A stretch of 64,000 nucleotides of DNA from Pseudo-nitzschia pungens (GCA_037355855.1 CM074764.1:1550001-1614000), one strand, 5' to 3'; positions 47,550 through 60,318 are shown, counted from the first letter of the stretch. Numbers and translations: made by a program. The notes: generated by a model from the letters alone, not told the origin.

Positions 47550-47810
47550 ACCACAAGAGAAACATCAGGCAGAAACAGAAGAGGATCCCCGGCCCCTTAT
47601 CTACAAGGAAGGAGATCGTGTCACCCTAGAAAAGTAACGGCATTATACCTAAACTCTCCCATGGCAATGATCTTACAAGGTGACCATATCCCATGACAAT
47701 GGAACTACTATTACTATTGAAACTGCTCCCTTGTAACTTGCCGGTTTAATATTGCATGGATAGCACTAAAATGGAGTAACCAAAATTAGCAGCAGTACCA
47801 TGGAGGGGCG
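47545..47810 (+). pseudogene. Older gypsy element, right part: integrase tail and polypurine tract
   Basis: Continues the interrupted integrase frame for about 15 codons, then reads YKEGDRVTLEK in another frame (to a stop at 47635-47637). YxxGDxV is the usual end motif of gypsy integrases, so a frameshift has accumulated. A CATGGAGGGGCG tract at 47799-47810 is the polypurine tract directly before the old LTR. Confidence 0.7.
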
Positions 47811-47956
47811 TGCCATCGGACTGAGGATAAGCAAGTCTCTGTATTGCTGATTTCAAGAGACCGCTAGAAATAATGATGATATACTAATAAATAATAGAGG
47901 TTGCTATTTTTTGCATATCAATACTAATCGAACTCAAGTAGAACGAGGGTATGACA
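47811..47956 (+). repeat. Diverged 3' LTR of the older gypsy element
   Basis: Starts TGCCATCGG and ends AGGGTATGACA. TTTTTGCATATCAATACTAATC and AACGAGGGTATGACA align with the ends of the younger LTR (TTTGCATATCACTACTATTC; CCCGGGGTATGGCA). Shorter (146 bp) and diverged. No matching 5' LTR was found. Confidence 0.7.
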
Positions 47957-49403
47957 TAAATACTACGGTAGAGAAGTTGCCTAGGAGGTGTTCTATGTGG
48001 TCTGGCAAACTATTACAAGCAGAAATTTTGAAAATTGCCACGAGGGGCCGAAGGGTCCCCTTTTTTCTGGTGAGAGGTCTTAACTACCGTACGAAGTAAG
48101 GTTACTGTAATACGTAAGATTAATTAAGCTTACTTCGTACGAAGTAAGATTAGTACGTACTGTAGTAACTATCAATCCTCGGGTTATGAGCTTTTTTTTT
48201 CACAGCCCACCGGTGCTAATTAAAAGATCTTACCGTAAGGTTTACCGTACCGTACGGTACTCGTATCACTCCTATTTTACTCTTTACGTACGTACGAGTA
48301 GACCTATGATGGACAAGTTTAGGCTAACCTTACCGGTTCGTATCTCGTAAGTTACCGCAAGGTAAGATCTTAACCATCACCGCGCGACGTTGGCCTTGGT
48401 TTCATCGATAGAGCACACAAACCTGTACGAAGTAAGGTTACTCGTAGTACGTGTACTCGTACGTACTACTGTATTACGTATTCTTTATTTTTTGCGAACG
48501 CCTCAAAATGGTGTCAAATAGTGACACTCTGTACCGGTACTTTCATTAGTACCGTACGAGTAAGGCTTACCTGTAGGGTTGGCAATCTTACGGTGTTCGA
48601 TCCCCAATCCTTCAGAGATCTCGTTTTTTACACTTACTACTACTACAAAATCCTTATCAGCTGTCCCCCGGTTCCTGAAACCCGGGGACAACTGATAGGA
48701 ATTCTGTAGTAACCTTAGTTCAAGAAGAATAAAAACTACTACGAAGTACGAAGTAACTTGCACCGGTAGGCATAACCTATTGTTGATGCTTTTCTCCGAA
48801 GTCCCGTTGAAAAGGCGTTGAAAACGGTATGAGTAAAACAAGCATGTTCAATGTTGTGGTTATCCTAATTAACCTTACTGTAACCTTACCGGTACCGGTA
48901 GCTGACCGGTAGGGCATCCTTTTTCAAACGTAGGCAGTGGGCACCCGACTACGATTGTGGTAGTGGTAAGCTGGTAAAGGGAATACGAAAACTTATTACT
49001 GTAATCGTGCTTTCGACACCAAAAAATAATTCTACATCATCTTGCAATAATAATGTACGTGAAGGTTACGGTAATTACGAGTACAAAGAATTGATTGACG
49101 TCTATTGGCATGGTCATTTTAGTTCAACAATAATGACCAATTTTTGTCTATGTCTAAGTAGTACAAATATCAGTTATGTACGGTAAATCTTACGGTAAGC
49201 TTGCATGAGTTATTCTTCCCCTGTCCCTTGATCATCCAGGATGCTTCTCTGCTGCTTCGCTCGTTTTCAGAGGCCGAAGTCCCAACACCGTCAAACCGCA
49301 TTCTTTTACCAACACCGCTCAACAAATCGTTTCTATCATACACCTTCCTTTAGAAAGCGTTCGTTTATAAGACACCGCAAGTATCTTCAAACATTATTAA
49401 ATC
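47957..49403. other. Intergenic region with dense CTTACCGTAC/TTCGTAC words
   Basis: No gene. From 48080 to 48560 and 48700 to 49200 there are many copies of TTCGTACGAAGTAAG, ACCTTACCGG and ACGTACGTA words. The last 200 bases should be the promoter of the myosin at 49404. No TATA-like element could be separated from the AT-rich background. Confidence 0.55.
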
Positions 49404-52400
49404 ATGGGTGAAGGCGGTGGATCAGCTGATGTATATGTTCGGTGCAAAGAGTTCGCGTGGGTGCCAGCTCGTGTGGTTGAATCCGATGGCACCACTGCTA
49501 AAGTTGCCATCCCCCAATATGAGGCGGAGGAATTTATTGCCAGTGATGGCGGTAAAAACGCTGTTGGTTTCAAATCCGAAGTGGTGAAACTTAAAGATTA
49601 CCATGCCGGTGTCCTCCCCTTGCAAAATGTCGGCCCCGACGGTTGTTTGACGCCAGTTTTGGATATGGTTGATCTTCCTTACCTTCACGAAGTAGGTGAA
49701 CGTTTGTGCGCTCTGAATAGTACGATTGTGGAATCAATAGCTTTTTTTTGCCTTCAACTCAGTTTTTGCAATCTCTCTATGATCCGTTACAACGCTGCAG
49801 GCTGCCATTTTATACAACTTGAAAGACAGACATTGTGCGGCCAAGCCATACGCTCGTGTCGCAGATATTGTCATCGCGGTCAATCCTTACCAATGGTTGA
49901 CTCATCTCTACGAAGATGACGTTCGCATGCAGTATGCGCAAAAAATCGTTTGGGATACCAATGATCAAGACCCTAGAATTGGACTTGAACCTCACATCTA
50001 TGAAATTTCCTCTTTGTGTTACAAGGGACTTGCATTGGATCATCATAACCAATCGATCCTAGTGTCGGGAGAATCTGGTGCTGGAAAGACCGAAACTGTC
50101 AAAATTTGCATGAATCACATTGCTACCGTCCAACAAGATCCGAACGAACAAAAGATGGAGGGAATGTCTCCTGTGGTTCAACGTATCCTGGACTCTAACC
50201 CATTGTTGGAGGCGTTTGGTAATGCCAAGACTCGCCGTAATGATAACTCTTCCCGATTCGGAAAGTACATTATGCTTCAATTCGAACACTTGAAACCACA
50301 AGGTGGTGCGAAACCCCGTGCGGCTTTAGCAGGTTCGACCTGTGAGGTTTACCTTCTTGAAAAGTCTCGTATCGTATTCCATGACGATATCGAGCGAACC
50401 TATCACATTTTCTACCAGTTGATCAATGCACCCGAGGAAATGAAAGCAGAGATTTGGCATGAATTGAAAGGGAAGACACCTGAATCCTATGCATACGTTG
50501 GCACAAATCCGATGCCGTTGTTTGAAGGCAAACCTGATGGTGAACATTTCCCTGATACTAAGGCTGCTCTGGAATTGATTGGTGTAACGGGCGATGCTTA
50601 CAAAACGCTTTTCCGTGCTATTGCTGCTGTACTGCAGTTAGGTCAATTGAAATTCGAACCAAAACCGAGTAACGATGAGGAAACTGTGATTACATCGATG
50701 AAAGAATTCAAAGATCTTGCTGAGCTCCTTGGTTGCGATGAAGTGGTTTTGCGGAAATCGTTCACAGAGCGTACTATCAAAACTCGTGGAGAAGAATACA
50801 AGGTTCAGCTCAAGTATGACGTGTCAATAGAATCGGCGAATGCATTTGCAAAAGAGATTTACGCAAAGGTCTTTTTGTGGTTGGTGCGTGCGATCAACGA
50901 TGCTACATGTGCTGAAAATAACTGGCCTGCAGGAGATACTGTGGAATATGGTCTGATTGGTTTACTGGATATCTTCGGATTCGAGTCTTTCCCCGTGAAC
51001 GGATTTGAACAGCTTTGTATCAACTACTGTAATGAAAAGCTCCAACAAAAATTTACAAGAGATATCTTCCGAACCGTGCAGGAGGAATACAAGGCGGAAG
51101 GTCTGGATCTCGCTGAAATCAAGTACGACGATAACTCAGATATTTTGGCATTGATCGAATCAAAGGTGGGAATGATCAAACAGTTGAACGAAGAGTGCGT
51201 TCGTCCGAAGGGTAATGATCAAGCTTTCGTCAGTAAAGTCTTGAAATCCAATAGCACAGTTGCTTGCCTGATCCAGAAGCGCACTTTCTCACCGATTGAA
51301 TTCGGTATCCACCACTTCGCTGGTCCCGTTGTGTACAAGGCTCAAGACTTCGTTACCCGCAACACTGACACCCTTCCGACCGATTTACAAGAAGCCGCGA
51401 AGGCTTGCGACAATGAAATTATTTCGAAGCATTTGAACAATAATAGTTCCTCAAATCAGAAAAAGAAACCAAAGGATGAACCCGCACGAGCGGCTCCCAA
51501 GCGTGCGAAGAGTAGTCTTGTCGGAGATACGGTGATGACTCAATTTAAAACACAATTGGCGAATTTGATGAAGGGTCTCAATGAAACTCAGTCCCGTTAC
51601 ATTCGTTGTGTGAAACCCAACACTCAAAAGAGGAAGCTAGTCATGCAGCACATAACTACTTTGGATCAACTTCGTTGCGCTGGTGTTGTGGCAGCTGTTA
51701 CAATTTCACGTTCCGCATACCCGTCGAAGCTTGAATTCGACGATGTCCTTCACCGTTATGCGATGCTGAATGAAACCAAACCGAAAGAGGGTTATCCTGA
51801 TCAAAAGGCGGAAATTGATGATCTTCTCACAAAAGCACTGGAAAAGTTTGCAACGAAGAAAAAGGATGGATCTTTGTCTAAGGCTTTCGCAGTCGGAAAA
51901 ACGAAAATTTATTTTAAAGCGGGTTGCATGGAATTCTTAGAAGCAGAACGAGGAAGGATCTGGCACAAGTGGGCAGTCAAAATCCAGTCGCGGGTGAGAG
52001 GTTGGACGACTAGAGCTCGACTTCAGCGCGAAAAGGAGGAGAGGGAAGCTGCTGAAAGAGCTGAGCAAGAACGACTGATGGCCGAACAATTGGCTGAGCA
52101 AGAACGAATTATGAGAGAGAAACGAGCGGCGGAAGAAGAGGCAATGAGGGAGCAAAGAGAGAAAGAAGCGGCGGAAAGAGCCGAACGTGAACGGATTGAG
52201 CGAGAGAAAAGAGAGAAGGAGGAAGCGGCGGAAAGAGCCGAAAGAGAGAGGAGGGAAAAGATTGAGAGAGAAGAACGAGAGAGGAGGGAAAAGATCGAGA
52301 GAGAAAGACGAGAGAAGGAGGAACGGGAAAAGGCTGCGTTGTTGGCTAAACAAACAGCAGCAGCGATTCCGATTCAGTGTCTCGTCCGTTGCATCATTGC

Positions 52401-53289
52401 ACGCAGGAAAGTTAAAGACATGAAGAAACAAAAGAAATTGGAAAAGCGTCTTGGTAAAAAGTGGAAAAAGGCTGCAACAAAAATTCAGGCTATCGCTCGT
52501 GGTTTTATTCAGCGACCCAAATACAGGGCAGCTCTTGCTAAAAAGAAAGAGGAACAGGACTTGCAGAATCAACTTGACAAGATGAAGAATCAACTCGCCG
52601 AGGAAGAAGAGAAGCGCAAGCGTGAGCTCGAGGACGCTAAATATAAATTTGAACAGGACATGGAAAAATACAAGGAGGAACTTGAAGACCAACTTCGTGC
52701 CGAAAGTAAGAAAAATCAGCAATCTGCTCAGCACCAGACTCTTATTGATGAGTCCGGCAAGATTATCGAATATTTGAGAAAGGAAAATTCGAAACTGCGA
52801 CAGCAGTCCGACTCGATGAAGAGAGACTACAAGGCTTTGAAAGAAAATAATGCCCGGTTGAAGGAAGCCAATGATTCAGCTAGTAAATCATTTAATCAAC
52901 TCAACGATCATGCTAAGGGCTTGAACGCAACAAATGCCCGCCTCATCAGGAGCGTCGATGCGTTTAAGAAGCAACTAGTGAAGATGAAGGAAGATTTGAA
53001 GAATCGTCAAGCCTTCTACCTTGCTGAAGCTCACGCTCGTGTGGCTTACCAGAAGGCACTTTCTCGCATCGTGGCTCAAGTTCAGGATGCATGCAGAGAT
53101 CCTCAGCTCGTAGAAGATGTGGTTATTTGGGCTCTCGAATGCGAGGCTGAGGCCAAAGCTGAACGCGCCGCTCTCGAAAATGCGGGACAAAAGGCACCAC
53201 CAGGGGCTGTTTCGAGCGGTCCACCGAAAAGAGCGCAAAGGCCTAAAGATGACTCGGACTCAGATTCCGATTCTGATTCAGACTCATGA
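49404..53289 (+). CDS. Myosin heavy chain, complete
   Basis: Two exons: join(49404..49691, 49801..53289), 1258 aa; the splice fuses VDLPYLHE to AAILYNLKDRH, standard myosin sequence. An SH3-like N-terminus (10-60) precedes the motor with P-loop GESGAGKT (about 186-193), NDNSSRFGK switch I, DIFGFESF switch II (about 484) and the actin-binding region with a Lys-rich loop 2 (KKKPKDEPARAAPKRAKS). After the converter comes one IQ motif (about 820), a 110-residue charged segment of EREKREKEEA type that should form a single alpha-helix, two more IQ motifs, a coiled coil, and an acidic SDSDSDS end. It is a paralogue of the myosin at 1-1512, which has five IQs in the same place. Class not assigned. 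Expected role: cytoplasmic actin-based motor. Confidence 0.95.
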
Positions 53290-55222
53290 TTAAAAATGTG
53301 AGATGAGCATGATCTTCTCATGATTAGAAATGTTCAAATTCTTCATCGAATATTGCTTGAAGCATTGTTCTGTGATTGGAAACAAATTCATTCCAGTATC
53401 GACGCATGTGGTAAGATGACGTTAAAGCAGGGCAGCTACTTTAGAAGGCTTCAGAACACACAGAAAAATAAATAATCATTGAATTAAACATCCCTTAGTG
53501 AAGTGTTGGAGTAATGCTTACTATGAGTGATTTGCTGATCCATAGACTCGTAGATATACAGAGCTTTCGGAATCTTTTGTGATAATGATTCCTGAAGTAA
53601 AACAGATGCTGACTTCTACTGTATACTTGCAATGCTACTATCCCAGAGAGGTGTGTGTATGTCACTCCGAACTCCAATAGTTCATCTCACATATCTGTTC
53701 AACTTGTTCAAGCGTTGCTTTTGAACTACCAAAAGTTGATTTGATCAATTCCGAATTTGATTGAATAGCCACCAATGTGATGGCATGTTGAAATTACTTA
53801 TCCATTAAAAAGGGGTGTCTTGGTGTTTTTGCTGAAAATATCACTGTGATCATGTGCAAAATTTGTTAACCTAATACTATTTTGTGGCCCAACCTGACAA
53901 CAACATTGATGCCCATAGGCTGGTGCTGGTGTCGGTGTCGGTGTTGGTGTCGGTGTTGGTGTCGGTGTTGGTGTCGGTGTTGGTGTCGGTGTTGGTGTCG
54001 GTGTTGGTGTTGGTGTCGGTGTTGGTGTCGGTGTTGGTGTCGGTGTTGGTGTCGGTGTTGGTGTCGGTGTTGGTGCTAGAATTGTGCGCATGGTAGATAC
54101 TTGTTAGTTTTGATATAAGACTGAGAGCTTCCATGAAGGCACAATGCTCGTTACATTGCCAGTACATGGAGAATCCCATTCTTCAAAAGTATTGTGTATT
54201 ACTTCCTGAGCAAGCAAAAATTACTGAGAGGGACAGCTGGGCCTAGGAAGATCATGTCACCAATAGGTTAAATCCCCACTCAGATATTGAGCTTCTCTAC
54301 TTCTGGATAGTATCTGGAAGATTCTGATGTCCAACCTATTCAAGTACTCACAGAAGTCTATATCCTAGGTTGAGTATTGCTGTTACGGCGTCATCCAAGC
54401 TTAGGCTATCAATTTGCGAACAACTCTTCCACTACCAGGAAGATGACAACTGATATATCAGCAGACTTCATCCATCAGATGCAGTTAGACTGATCAGAAG
54501 TCTTTCAACTTTTTTTTCTCTGAGCTGCAAAAACCTTACCATCACACTAATTTTTTGCCCTCGCAACTGCTTCTTTTTTTTTCAAGAGTCAGCATGCTGA
54601 TAGTATTAGCTTTTCGGGTTCCGATCATAAAAGAGGTAATGGCGATCAGAAAAAGTGCACTGAAGACAGGCAAGTAATGGAGTTACTACGAGTATATCAA
54701 ATAGGTGGCATCTTATCATCGACGAAGATCTCTTACGTTTCTCTTTCCTCGAGGCGCAAACTCTTACAAAATTGAGTGCACAATTCACACTTGTTATTCT
54801 AACTGTGATAACACGTTAAGTATTATGGTTATCCTAAAACGATGAACCGCACTGGTTCTAAGATACAAAGATGGTGCCCGCATTGTCCGTCCGATACATA
54901 AAATTCAATCCCATTCGATGCGGACCACGGAGCTGAATTCGATGACACCGGTCGTCTGCAGCAATTCATTGGCAACGGCATTCCTAGTGCATCATCATCT
55001 TACTCTTTGTGCATGTGATTCTTCTATTGTTCTATGTTTTTCGTTGTTGTCAAAATTGCTTGGGTTGGAACGAAAACAACAGGTGTGGTCATTCTTTCAT
55101 CAAGCGCACTCTCATACGTGCACGTACGCATGTATGCATCGAGAACAAATCCCACTCGACTTTGCATTTTCCATTTTGCATTTCGCCCCGTCCTGTCCCT
55201 CACCCACCACTACCATCAGAGG
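53290..55222. other. Intergenic region
   Basis: 3' flank of the myosin, then no recognised gene. It contains the GGTGTC/GGTGTT minisatellite (53921-54073) and, near 54500-54590, T-rich runs. Plus-strand frames around 54918-55529 overlap the small minus-strand gene and have no domain. Confidence 0.5.
53921..54073. repeat. 12-bp minisatellite (GGTGTCGGTGTT)n
   Basis: About 12 copies with a single half-unit phase slip near 54000-54013. On the minus strand it would read Pro-Thr or Asp-Thr-Asn dipeptides, but there is no supporting gene. Confidence 0.93.
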
Positions 55223-55624
55223 TTATTGCTTGGGGTTCGAAGAGACGGAACATTTGTTGGCGGCACTCGCCAACCGCGTCTTTGGCGACCCGGTACCGGG
55301 CGTTGGAGTCGAAGAGGTGTGCAGAGCACGCAAGGCCAGGCCCGAAGATACATCCGCAAGAATGCTACTACTGGCGTGGAGGCTTCCGGAGGACGGTGCC
55401 ACGTTCCAGGCCTTTGGAGTCGAGGACGAGGAGGACGACGACTTCGCACGGATGGTGCTTCCGCTACAATGGCGAAGGATTGCCGCTGCGGCTTCTGTGC
55501 CACAGTGGTTGTGCTCTAGTACCGAGTAGAGCTCGTCAAGCGTCAACTTGGTGTGGGCAGGAAGGGAGTTGATGGCCTTTCGTGCGAGCAAGAGGTGTGC
55601 GATTTTGTCGATGGATTGGTTCAT
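55223..55624 (-). CDS. Small hypothetical protein
   Basis: 133 aa from the ATG at 55624 (the frame stays open further up only with a TTG start). Residues 1-50 look globular (SIDKIAHLLLARKAINSL, LTLDELYSVLEHNHCG); the rest is Ser/Thr/Ala-rich. No family recognised. The opposite strand has an open frame as well, so strand choice rests on the better-looking N-terminal half. A missed intron near the 3' end is possible. Confidence 0.45.
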   Translation of the reverse strand: MNQSIDKIAHLLLARKAINSLPAHTKLTLDELYSVLEHNHCGTEAAAAILRHCSGSTIRAKSSSSSSSTPKAWNVAPSSGSLHASSSILADVSSGLALRALHTSSTPTPGTGSPKTRLASAANKCSVSSNPKQ

Positions 55625-56520
55625 TGTTGAGAATACGTTGTTTTGTGTGTCTGATAAGTTTTTCGTTGATGAACTAACTTTGCTTGATAGAGGAAGCAAT
55701 TGGTTATTTGACGCAATCGGTAATTGTACAAGTGTTTCATTCCGATTTTGTTGAAACAGAATTTGTGATGAGGTCGACTTCGGTTCGCTTCAGTTTGCGA
55801 AACTTCGGGAAAATAGAGTAAGGCTACGTACCGTACAGCAATTACGTGACCCGCTTGCTTTTTCGATGTACGGGTATAAAGTACGTGTAACCTTACCGTA
55901 CGGTACGGTATGTTTTTTTCCAACAATCCGAGAAGGTTGCGTGTCAAGAGGAAACGGAGTGATTTTGACTCCTCTGGTTTTTGAGATTCGAAATCACCCT
56001 AAATCGCGGAGTCGAAGGTCTAGAAATTTGGATACCAAGATTCTTGTCGAGTTAACAAGATTCATTCTGACACGCACTGAAGAAATGTACCGGTGCGGAA
56101 AGTTGAATTTCAGACCATCTGTTCATGTGTCGTCAGCAGTGTCTTGTATTTTCGTACTCGTAGAAACAATACAGTGACATTGCAACAAATAACGCAACAA
56201 TTATTTCTTTGTCACACAGCGCGCAAATTTTCTGGGTTTTGTTGGAGATCCCGGTGATTTTTTATTCGACTGCGATCTATGAGTAACTTAATTACTCGTA
56301 ACTTAAGGTTACGAAGTAACCTTACCACGCACTGCTCTAACTTAGTCGTGTAAGGCTTACTTCGTATTTCTTGTCATCTCGATGGACCGAGATGGCACTA
56401 CTACACTAACTACTACTACTAGTCGACGATACGAACTGGATAGAACGGAGTCGTATTCATACTCGTACTTTCACGCAACCAAATATGAAAAAGTAGCCCG
56501 ATTTCTCTCTCGGCCAAAAC
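55625..56520. other. Intergenic region with promoter-like word clusters
   Basis: Divergent spacer between the small minus-strand gene and the Nudix gene. Clusters: CCTTACCGTACGGTACGGT near 55888-55909 and AACTTAAGGTTACGAAGTAACCTTACC near 56300-56327. No gene. Confidence 0.5.
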
Positions 56521-57486
56521 ATGGAGAGCGTCAGCTTTGGCTCCGAGGAAGTCGCTATCAAGTCGGATTCTATCATCGAAACGATTCCCACAACAAGCAT
56601 CGCAACCGGCGATTCGGTATCTTCACAAAGTAATTCTCAAGTCACGAGACTCGAACACCTACTCGATGTGTCGAAACGACATTCCATCGCGTTCGACTCG
56701 AATGTTCGGATCGATGTATCTTCGAAGGACTACCGAGCGTTTTGTTTGTTGATCCATCGAGAACAGGGCGCTTTGCTGTTGCACTGTACCCGAAAGAAAA
56801 AAAAGCCACCTCACTATCAATTGCCGGGTGGTCACATCGATATCGACGAGTTCAAACAGGTTGCGGGATGTCAGGGAAACGTTGTGACGCAAGAAGAGCT
56901 CTATTGTGCAGCCCGCATCGGATGTGCGAGAGAATTGTACGAGGAGACTGGCATCGATTTCCGAAACCGATTGGAAGATTTTTTCCCGATGGTGCTCTAC
57001 AGTACCGAAAAGGGAAAATCCAAGCCCCAACTCCTGATTAACGAATACAATCATCGGTTATTATTCGTTTGCGAAGTAAAAGACGAAGATTTCCCAACAG
57101 AGGTATGTGGGGCACCAAAGGAACTCGTTTCCCCGTTGAACTGCCGATATTTTGGTCAGATGTGTGGGTGTCTCCTCAACATTTCCGCGTTGAGATTGAA
57201 CGCCATATTACTCCCTCGAGGGATGATTAGCTCACAACATCTGATATTTTTTACCTGAACCTCATAAAATATACTATTTATTGTCAACAATTGGAAGAAT
57301 ACACGATCGGGTTCACGGAAGCGTCGTTTCGCGGACGATAGTTCCTCTCATCTTCTGCTGGAGCTGTCGGTCGAGCACTCGGGATTTCGGTTTTTCAAAG
57401 ACGCTTGGGATATTTCAAACAATTTACGCTTTCACAGCGGGGGAAACCTCCAGAAAGCGGTGGAAGAGGCTTATAAAATAAGATAG
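56521..57486 (+). CDS. Nudix hydrolase
   Basis: Two exons: join(56521..57102, 57298..57486), 256 aa; donor GTATGT, phase 0. The Nudix signature is present as LPGGHIDIDE...CARELYEETGIDF; the stretch between GG and REL is about 15 residues longer than usual. The splice adds LLLELSVEHSGFRFFKDAWD and HSGGNLQKAVEEAYK, which complete the fold's last strand and helix and support the intron. Family role: Mg-dependent hydrolysis of nucleoside diphosphates linked to another group; the substrate cannot be read from sequence. The first 60 residues are Ser/Thr-rich and probably flexible; no clear targeting signal. It converges on the nucleolin-like gene with only 208 bp between stops. Confidence 0.88.
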
Positions 57487-57694
57487 GGATTAGCGCAATA
57501 CGGTATGTATATCAACCGTACTAAGATTCATCAACACTGATACCTGCCATTGATATTTCTATCGTCCAACTTTCGACGTCGAAAAGAAATCGAACGCACA
57601 CGAGTGACATCTCTTTAATGCATATACCCATTGCACAATTTGGCAGCTCTTCCTGTGCAAAACAATGTACTATAGTTATTTTTAAGTAGACCGA

Positions 57695-59393
57695 TCAATC
57701 AAACGTGATCTTTTTTCCGGCAAAACTAGCAATGCCACCCGATTTCTTGTTCGGGGTACTGCCCCCACCTCGTCCACCGCCTCCGCGCCCTCGTCCACCG
57801 CCGCCACGACCTCTGTCACCACTTCCGAAACGTCCGCCTCCGCGCCCTCGGCCACGACCACCACCACCAAAACCACCTCCAAACGATTGTCTTTTGTCTT
57901 GCGCAAAGTCCACACGGACTGCCCGTCCGAGAATGTCGGTTCCCGCCATCTTGACAGCGGCGTCGGTAGCTTCTGTTTCCGCGAACTCAATGTGCCCATA
58001 CCTATGAGTTCGAAGCGATAAAGAACAAAATTTTGAGAACAACGGAAAGAAAAAAATAGTAAATACTTCGTAGCAACTTAGCATATGTTGCTGCGACGAG
58101 AAAGGCTTACCCCTTGAAGTCTCCGGTTTCTCGGTCGGTCGAAAAACGAACTTGTGTAATGGTACCGCATTCCGCAAAGGCAGCGCGAAGAGATTCTTCG
58201 TCGATATCCCAGGACAAGTTTCCAACAAATACCGTGCAGCAACCCTCTGGTTTTTGGGTTGCCTCGCGTGGTGCCAAAATTGGCTTTGGCGTAGAGTACT
58301 TGATCGACAACCAACGGCCCTCAAAGTCAGACCCGTTCAATTCCAAAGCAGCAGCTGCAGAGGCAGCATCGTGAAAGTCAATAATGGCGGTTCCCGAACT
58401 CCTTCCATCATCTTGCAAAGGCAATTCGACAGACTTTGGACCGCTTCCACACTTCGAAAAGTATTCGTGTACTGCTTCCTCGGTGGTTCTCCAAGGCAGT
58501 CCTCGAATATACAATTTCGTGGTGGTTCCGTCATCGTCTGCGACTGCTTGTTTCTTGACGGGCGGTTCGAATGTCTCCTCGTCGTCAGCCTTTCGCTTCT
58601 TCGACGCATCTTGAGGAGGTTCGGAAGATGGGGTATCTTCCGAGTCGCTATCGGAGTCCGAACTGCTGTCCGAATCGGAGCTGCTACTGCTATCGTCGCT
58701 GGATTTTTTCTCGACATCCATCTTTGCGTCGTTCTTTTCGTCGTCATCGTCGGAGTCGCTATCGGAGTCCGAACTGCTGTCCGAATCGGAGCTGCTGCTA
58801 TCGTCCTTTGCGGCGACTTTTGACTTTTCCGGGGCCTTTTTCTCGTCTTTGGCCGAAGAGGAATCGTCGTCAGAGTCGGAATCTGAATCGCTGTCCGAAG
58901 AATCGCTCTTTTCTTTCTTTGTTTCAACTTTCTTCGCTTCATCGTCGTCAGAGTCGGAATCCGAATCGCTATCGGAAGAGTCACTTTCGTCCTTTTTGGC
59001 TTCGGTGGGTTTCTTCTTTGCATCTTCGTCGTCACTATCGCTATCCGAATCACTGCTACTACTGCTGCTACTGCTGCTGCTATCGGAGTCACTGCCGGAA
59101 TCATCCTTCGCTTTCTTGGCTGCTGCCTCAACTTCGGACTCCAACTTGGCAACTTCCTCGGCTAGTTCTTCGGCTTTTTTAATGGCTTCATCGGCTGCCT
59201 GTTTGGCTTCTTTTGCAGCCTTTTGCTTGGCCTTAAGTTCTTTCTGGGATTTCACCAAAACAGCAAAGTCGTCGCGAAGACCCGCAAAATGCGAATGTGA
59301 GATTCTTGCCTTGGTTGCGTTCGAGTTCGAATCCTCTTGTTCCCCGCGCCAATTTATCGACCACGATCTACAACTCACCTCTTTGTTTGCCAT
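57695..59393 (-). CDS. Nucleolin-like RNA-binding protein (NSR1/GAR2 type)
   Basis: Modelled as complement(join(57695..58001, 58111..59393)), 529 aa; the splice reads GDFKG|YGHIEF inside the second RRM. Layout: an N-terminal Lys/Ala helix, acidic Ser/Asp blocks separated by Lys-rich stretches ([10 protein letters not shown] types, about 90-250), RRM1 (about 289-362, LYIRGLPW), RRM2 (about 385-460, [16 protein letters not shown]), a Gly-Arg-Gly tail (about 475-515) and the end GKKITFD. This is the architecture of nucleolin: nucleolar, pre-rRNA processing and ribosome assembly. A GTGAGT directly after codon 5 (59378-59373) could be a donor for a small extra first intron; if so about 20 residues after MANKE are not protein. 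Confidence 0.9.
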
Positions 59394-60318
59394 GATCTTG
59401 AATTGTTCTATTCCTTTGCGGTCTGGTTTGTATCGTTGTTGCTTACTCTCGTAAACCGCTCGGTGGTAATAATATTGTGCACTGGGTTTTCTGTGCGATG
59501 GACGTATTGTTTGCTATCAACTACCGAAGGCATCAAAAAATCTTTTCGGTAGCTTTCCGAATCGATTGATTGGCCCTGTTTCCCGGTCGTCTCGGGAAAA
59601 AAAGAGTGGTGGTTACGTGACATCTGGACAGAAGCACAGAACATAGAGGATTCATCCGATTCGTTCACTCATTCAGTCATACGGTAAGTTAAGTTACAAG
59701 TACTCTTTCGTAGGTTCGTACGTACGGATCGGGAAATACTTGTAGTGTAATGGGATTTTCAAATGCTCGTCTTATCAAAACTCGTACTGTACGTGACCTT
59801 ACTGGTAGTCTTACGTACTACGTAGTACTACGTACGAAGTAAAACTCGGAGCTAATTTTTTTTCGCGCAGTTGCGCACCCCTGTAAGGTACCGGTGGTTG
59901 TGGGTACGAGTAGGTCTACGTGTAGGTGGTAGAACAGCACTTTGTACGTACCGGTAATTACCGGTAATTACCGGTATTATGTTGGTTGAGACGAAACTCT
60001 TCCGTCTGAGGTTTTAGTCGTGAAAAAATTGACACGACCGACTGAAAATCGGTGGGAATTTTTCACGTTGTCCTACGGTAAAACCTTACGTGTACAGTTC
60101 CTATGCTACAAGTAATTTGTGTCGTGACTCGTGACACTTTCTTCGAGATAAGTTACCGCACAAATGATGCAGTAATTATTAACCTTATGGATACAAGTAC
60201 TCGTACCTTGCGTAACAAGTTCTCGTTTAATTTGAAGGGCACAGAACAAAATTCTTGGACTCGGAAGGTATCCCTCTTCTACAGCCATTGCACTTACGTT
60301 CAGTAAGAATCTTACTCG
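59394..60318. other. Divergent promoter region with dense TACCGGTAATTACC words
   Basis: Lies between the divergent nucleolin-like (minus) and LRR (plus) genes. Tandem ACCGGTAATT units occupy 59948-59975. ACGTACTACGTAGTACTACGTACG palindromes lie near 59813-59838 and AAAACCTTACGTG near 60080. Both promoters must be here. No gene. Confidence 0.6.

Noticed and set aside
54918..55529. 203-codon plus-strand frame
   Set aside because: Antisense to the small hypothetical gene, no domain, and its first half has no gene-like composition; strand choice stays uncertain.
58337..59152. 271-codon minus-strand frame, Arg/Ile/Thr-rich
   Set aside because: Shadow of the acidic Ser/Asp blocks of the nucleolin-like gene.
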